Shown here: positions 61,798 through 64,000 of the stretch, in pieces
Position numbering within the stretch: position 1 is the stretch's first letter
Layout of the letters: every line of letters starts with the position of its first letter
DNA from: Bog-756 sp963701325
GTDB lineage: Bacteria > Actinomycetota > Acidimicrobiia > Acidimicrobiales > RAAP-2
Length of the DNA stretch: 64,000 nt
Assembly: GCA_963701325.1 (NCBI GenBank)
Contig: OY969604.1
Location: 682,001 to 746,000, forward strand
Reading direction: 5' to 3'
Translations under genes and position numbers: made by a program
The notes under the pieces: generated by a model
What the model saw: only the letters and a program-made list of their open reading frames with translations
What the model was told of the DNA's origin: nothing
Databases searched by the model: none

Positions 61798-62637
61798 GTG
61801 TCCCCCGACGGATCCCGCGCACGCCGCCGCATCCCCACCACCGACCTACCGGCCGGTGAGAAGGCCGTGCTGGCGGGGAGCTTCGGTGCTGTGGCGAGCG
61901 ACTACGAGCGGTACCGGCCCGGTCCCGCAGCGGCCGCCGTCGACTGGTATCTGCCCGACCCTGTCGAGCGGGTGGTCGACCTCGGGGCGGGGACCGGCGC
62001 CCTCACCCGACTCCTGACCGGCCGTGCCGCGGAGGTGGTGGCCGTCGAGCCCGACGATCGGATGCGGGCCGTCCTCGCCTCCGAGGTCCCGGCAGCGAGG
62101 GCGGTCCGGGGCACCGGCGAGTCGATCCCCCTGGACGACAGGTGGGCCGACGCCGTGCTGGCCTCGACCTCGTGGCACTGGATGGATCCTGTCCCCACAT
62201 TGCACGAGGTGGGTCGGGTCCTCGCGCCCGGCGGCATCTTCGGTGCCCTCTGGACCGGTCCGGACCCGGAGGGTCCCTTCGTGACCGAGGCGCGTGCGCT
62301 CATGTCGGACCGGCTCGGATCGGCCACCGGTTCGACCGGCACGCTGGCCGGGATCGTGGGCTGGGACCAACAGACCACGATGGTGCTCGGCATTCCGCCC
62401 GGGGTCCCCTTCGACCAACCCGAGCACGAGCACTTCACCTGGGAGATCGCGCTCGACGCCGACGATCTCCTCGGCCTGCTGGGCACGCTCAGCCGGGTCA
62501 TCACCATGGAGGTACAGGCACACGATGCGGTCTTCGCCGAAGCTCGCAGGCTCCTTGGTGCACTGGGCATCGAAGGTCCGGTCACCGTTGACGTGGCCTT
62601 CCGGACCGACGCATGGCGGGCTCGGCGCCACGACTAG
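61798..62637 (+). CDS. Class I SAM-dependent methyltransferase
   Basis: 279 residues. Motif I is VVDLGAGTGALTRLL, with the acidic EPDD end of beta-2, the adenine-side ESIPLDDRWADAVLASTSWHWMD and LHEVGRVLAPGGIFGALWTG. The N-terminal SFGAVASDYERYRP is typical of methyltransferase-11-type small-molecule enzymes. Substrate unknown. Downstream of the acyl-CoA synthetase by 23 nt on the same strand but with its own -10-like box. Confidence 0.9.
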   Translation: MSPDGSRARRRIPTTDLPAGEKAVLAGSFGAVASDYERYRPGPAAAAVDWYLPDPVERVVDLGAGTGALTRLLTGRAAEVVAVEPDDRMRAVLASEVPAARAVRGTGESIPLDDRWADAVLASTSWHWMDPVPTLHEVGRVLAPGGIFGALWTGPDPEGPFVTEARALMSDRLGSATGSTGTLAGIVGWDQQTTMVLGIPPGVPFDQPEHEHFTWEIALDADDLLGLLGTLSRVITMEVQAHDAVFAEARRLLGALGIEGPVTVDVAFRTDAWRARRHD

Positions 62638-62714
62638 CGCAGACCCCCGTTCGCCCGGTCTCGGCGGCTGTGGGTCTCTCCGCTGGGTTCGAGGTGCGCG
62701 GGGCGCGCGTCCGG

Positions 62715-63677
62715 TCAGCCGCCCGCGGCCAGCAGCTCGCGGGTGACCTCGACGTCGCGGCCCATCTGGGCGACGAGCGCCTCCACCGAGTCGAACGCGA
62801 GCTCGTCACGCAGACGACTGGCGAACGAGAGGCGGGCCGGCTCGCCATAGAGGTCCCCGGCGAAGTCGAGCAGGTGGGCTTCGACCATGAGCTCACCTTC
62901 GGTCCCGTAGAACGTCGGTCTGCGGCCGATCGAGATCGCCGCCTTCCATCTGCTCCCCTCGGGTCGTTCGTACCACCCGGCGTAGATCCCCGCACAGGGC
63001 AGGCAGATCGCCTCGGGGATCGCCAGGTTGGCCGTCGGAAAGCCGAGCTCCGCTCCGCCCCTCCGGTCGCCGGTCACCACCGGGCCCCGGACCTGATGCG
63101 GTCGCCCCAACAGGACGGCGGCCTCCTCCACCCGGCCTGCGGAAACCAACGTGCGGATCCGGGTCGAGGAGATCGGCTCGGTCGGCTCGGGGCCGTCCCG
63201 GCCCTCGGAGGTCAGCGCCACGCCGTCGACCGCGAAGCCGGCAACCGATCCGATCTCGTTGAGGAGGGCCACGTTCCCCTTGCGTCCGTGCCCGAAGTGG
63301 AAGTCCTCCCCCACCACGACCAGCCGGGCGTCCAGACCCTCGACCAGCTCACCGGCGACGAACTGCTCGGCCGTCTCGTTCGCCCGCTCCTCGTCGAACC
63401 GAACCACGACCGTCCGATCGACCCCTGCCGAGGCCAGCAGCTCGAGCTTCTGGTCGAGGTCGCAGAGCAGCTTGGGGGCGGACTCGGGCCGCACCACCGA
63501 AGCGGGGTGCCGGTCGAAGGTGACCACGACCGTCGCCAACCCGTTCGACTCGGCCCTCTCGCGCAACTCGGCCAGGAGGGCGCGATGTCCCAGGTGGACG
63601 CCGTCATAGGCCCCGATCGTCACCGCAGATCCCCCAGGGGGAGCCGTCCTCGGGTCGACCTCTGCCACGATCTCCAT
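62715..63677 (-). CDS. ribF: Bifunctional riboflavin kinase/FAD synthetase
   Basis: 320 residues, makes FMN and FAD. The N-terminal FAD synthetase has TIGAYDGVHLGHRALL (nucleotidyltransferase HxGH), VVVGEDFHFGHGRKG and PISSTRIRTLVSAG. The C-terminal riboflavin kinase has GRPHQVRGPVVTGDRRG, LGFPTANLAIPE, GIYAGWYE, ISIGRRPTF and EAHLLDFAGDLYGE. It follows truB on the minus strand, the usual truB-ribF order. Confidence 0.97.
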   Translation of the reverse strand: MEIVAEVDPRTAPPGGSAVTIGAYDGVHLGHRALLAELRERAESNGLATVVVTFDRHPASVVRPESAPKLLCDLDQKLELLASAGVDRTVVVRFDEERANETAEQFVAGELVEGLDARLVVVGEDFHFGHGRKGNVALLNEIGSVAGFAVDGVALTSEGRDGPEPTEPISSTRIRTLVSAGRVEEAAVLLGRPHQVRGPVVTGDRRGGAELGFPTANLAIPEAICLPCAGIYAGWYERPEGSRWKAAISIGRRPTFYGTEGELMVEAHLLDFAGDLYGEPARLSFASRLRDELAFDSVEALVAQMGRDVEVTRELLAAGG

Positions 63678-63749
63678 CGCCAGGAAGGTTACTGCCGCGT
63701 CAGCAGCTCACCGACGACACCTCTGTGTCCTCGGTCGATGCGGGCCTGC

Positions 63750-64000
63750 TCAGCCGGCTGCCCGGACGACCACGGCCGGACGGATCCGGTCGGTCTCGGT
63801 GGCTTCGTAGACGGCCAGCAGGTGGTGCCCGTCGTCGACCAGTCCCCAGGGGCCGTCTCCCGAGACGCCGAGCGGCACACGGTCGAGGGGCAGCCCCCGG
63901 GCGACCAGCTTCTGGGCATCGAGCGGCACGACCACCTGGTCGAGATCACGCATGGCCTGGGCCGGGGAGAGCACCACCGCCGCGGTCAGTTCATCGAGCG
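63750..64000 (-). CDS. truB: tRNA pseudouridine synthase B, C-terminal fragment (gene continues right)
   Basis: The last 82 or so codons of the gene: VLSPAQAMRDLDQVVVPLDA, then a PUA-like end (VARGLPLDRVPLGVSGDGPW, GLVDDGHHLLAVYEATETDR). SPAQAMRDL and the position just upstream of ribF are typical of TruB, which makes pseudouridine 55 in the tRNA T-loop. The catalytic part lies beyond base 64000. Confidence 0.85.
   Translation of the reverse strand, partial: LDELTAAVVLSPAQAMRDLDQVVVPLDAQKLVARGLPLDRVPLGVSGDGPWGLVDDGHHLLAVYEATETDRIRPAVVVRAAG

Noticed and set aside
59789..61822. 677-codon open frame on the minus strand
   Set aside because: Antisense to a clear acyl-CoA synthetase with all motifs; translation is unlike any family.

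Overview
The window is strongly G+C-rich, densely packed, bacterial chromosomal DNA. Several signals point to an actinobacterium, most likely of the Acidimicrobiia kind. There are many fatty-acid and isoprenoid type CoA genes (FadD, acyl-CoA dehydrogenase, CaiB/BaiF, DUF35 with a thiolase-like partner), a wax ester/diacylglycerol acyltransferase, frequent 4-nt gene overlaps, many GTG starts, and a recurring TANNNT box 6-8 nt before the start codon (leaderless transcripts). Surface proteins carry a roughly 40-residue GYW..ADGGIFSFG repeat. The taxon is an inference; no rRNA is present.

Layout. 1-4.7 kb (minus): a coupled set SDR, SCP2-like protein, glycogen-debranching-type glycosidase (one-base frameshift) and type II NADH dehydrogenase, which runs off the left edge. 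5.3-13.8 kb (plus): a YihY/BrkB membrane protein, bioA-bioF, an amidohydrolase, a secreted CocE/X-Pro-peptidase-like hydrolase, msrA and a zinc-less DksA-like protein. 13.8-28.6 kb: a catabolic acyl-CoA cluster on both strands, with two acyl-CoA synthetases, an acyl-CoA dehydrogenase, a DUF35 plus Cys-less thiolase pair, an alpha-methylacyl-CoA racemase, a Rieske oxygenase, three SDRs, a fused tandem CoA-transferase and a nitroreductase. Together these look suited to activating and shortening a methyl-branched, terpenoid or sterol-like acid.

28.6-52.3 kb is more mosaic. It has a repeat-bearing N-acetylmuramoyl-L-alanine amidase, a GH15 glycosidase, a thiolase, a nitrilase-family amidase, an SGNH-like/GSCFA gene pair, an ArsR-SRPBCC pair with a clear promoter and two operator dyads, a Gfo/Idh/MocA oxidoreductase, a DUF3237 gene whose 3' end was rewritten by an intact IS1380-type element, several orphan genes, an orphan PAAR-like (DUF4280) gene, a Tat-exported glycine-rich protein, and a YVTN-propeller/PKD protein carrying the same repeat family as the amidase.

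52.3-57.1 kb: a KimA-like potassium permease fused to an OB-fold, a KdpD-like DUF4118 protein without kinase, an integrase relic and tRNA-Gly(GCC). 57.1-64 kb is housekeeping: WS/DGAT (frameshifted), dut, orn, an acyl-CoA synthetase, a methyltransferase, ribF and the 3' end of truB.

Four genes (near 2498, 28279, 45560 and 58140) are each split by what looks like a single-base indel. Either the assembly has residual indel errors or several genes are decaying.
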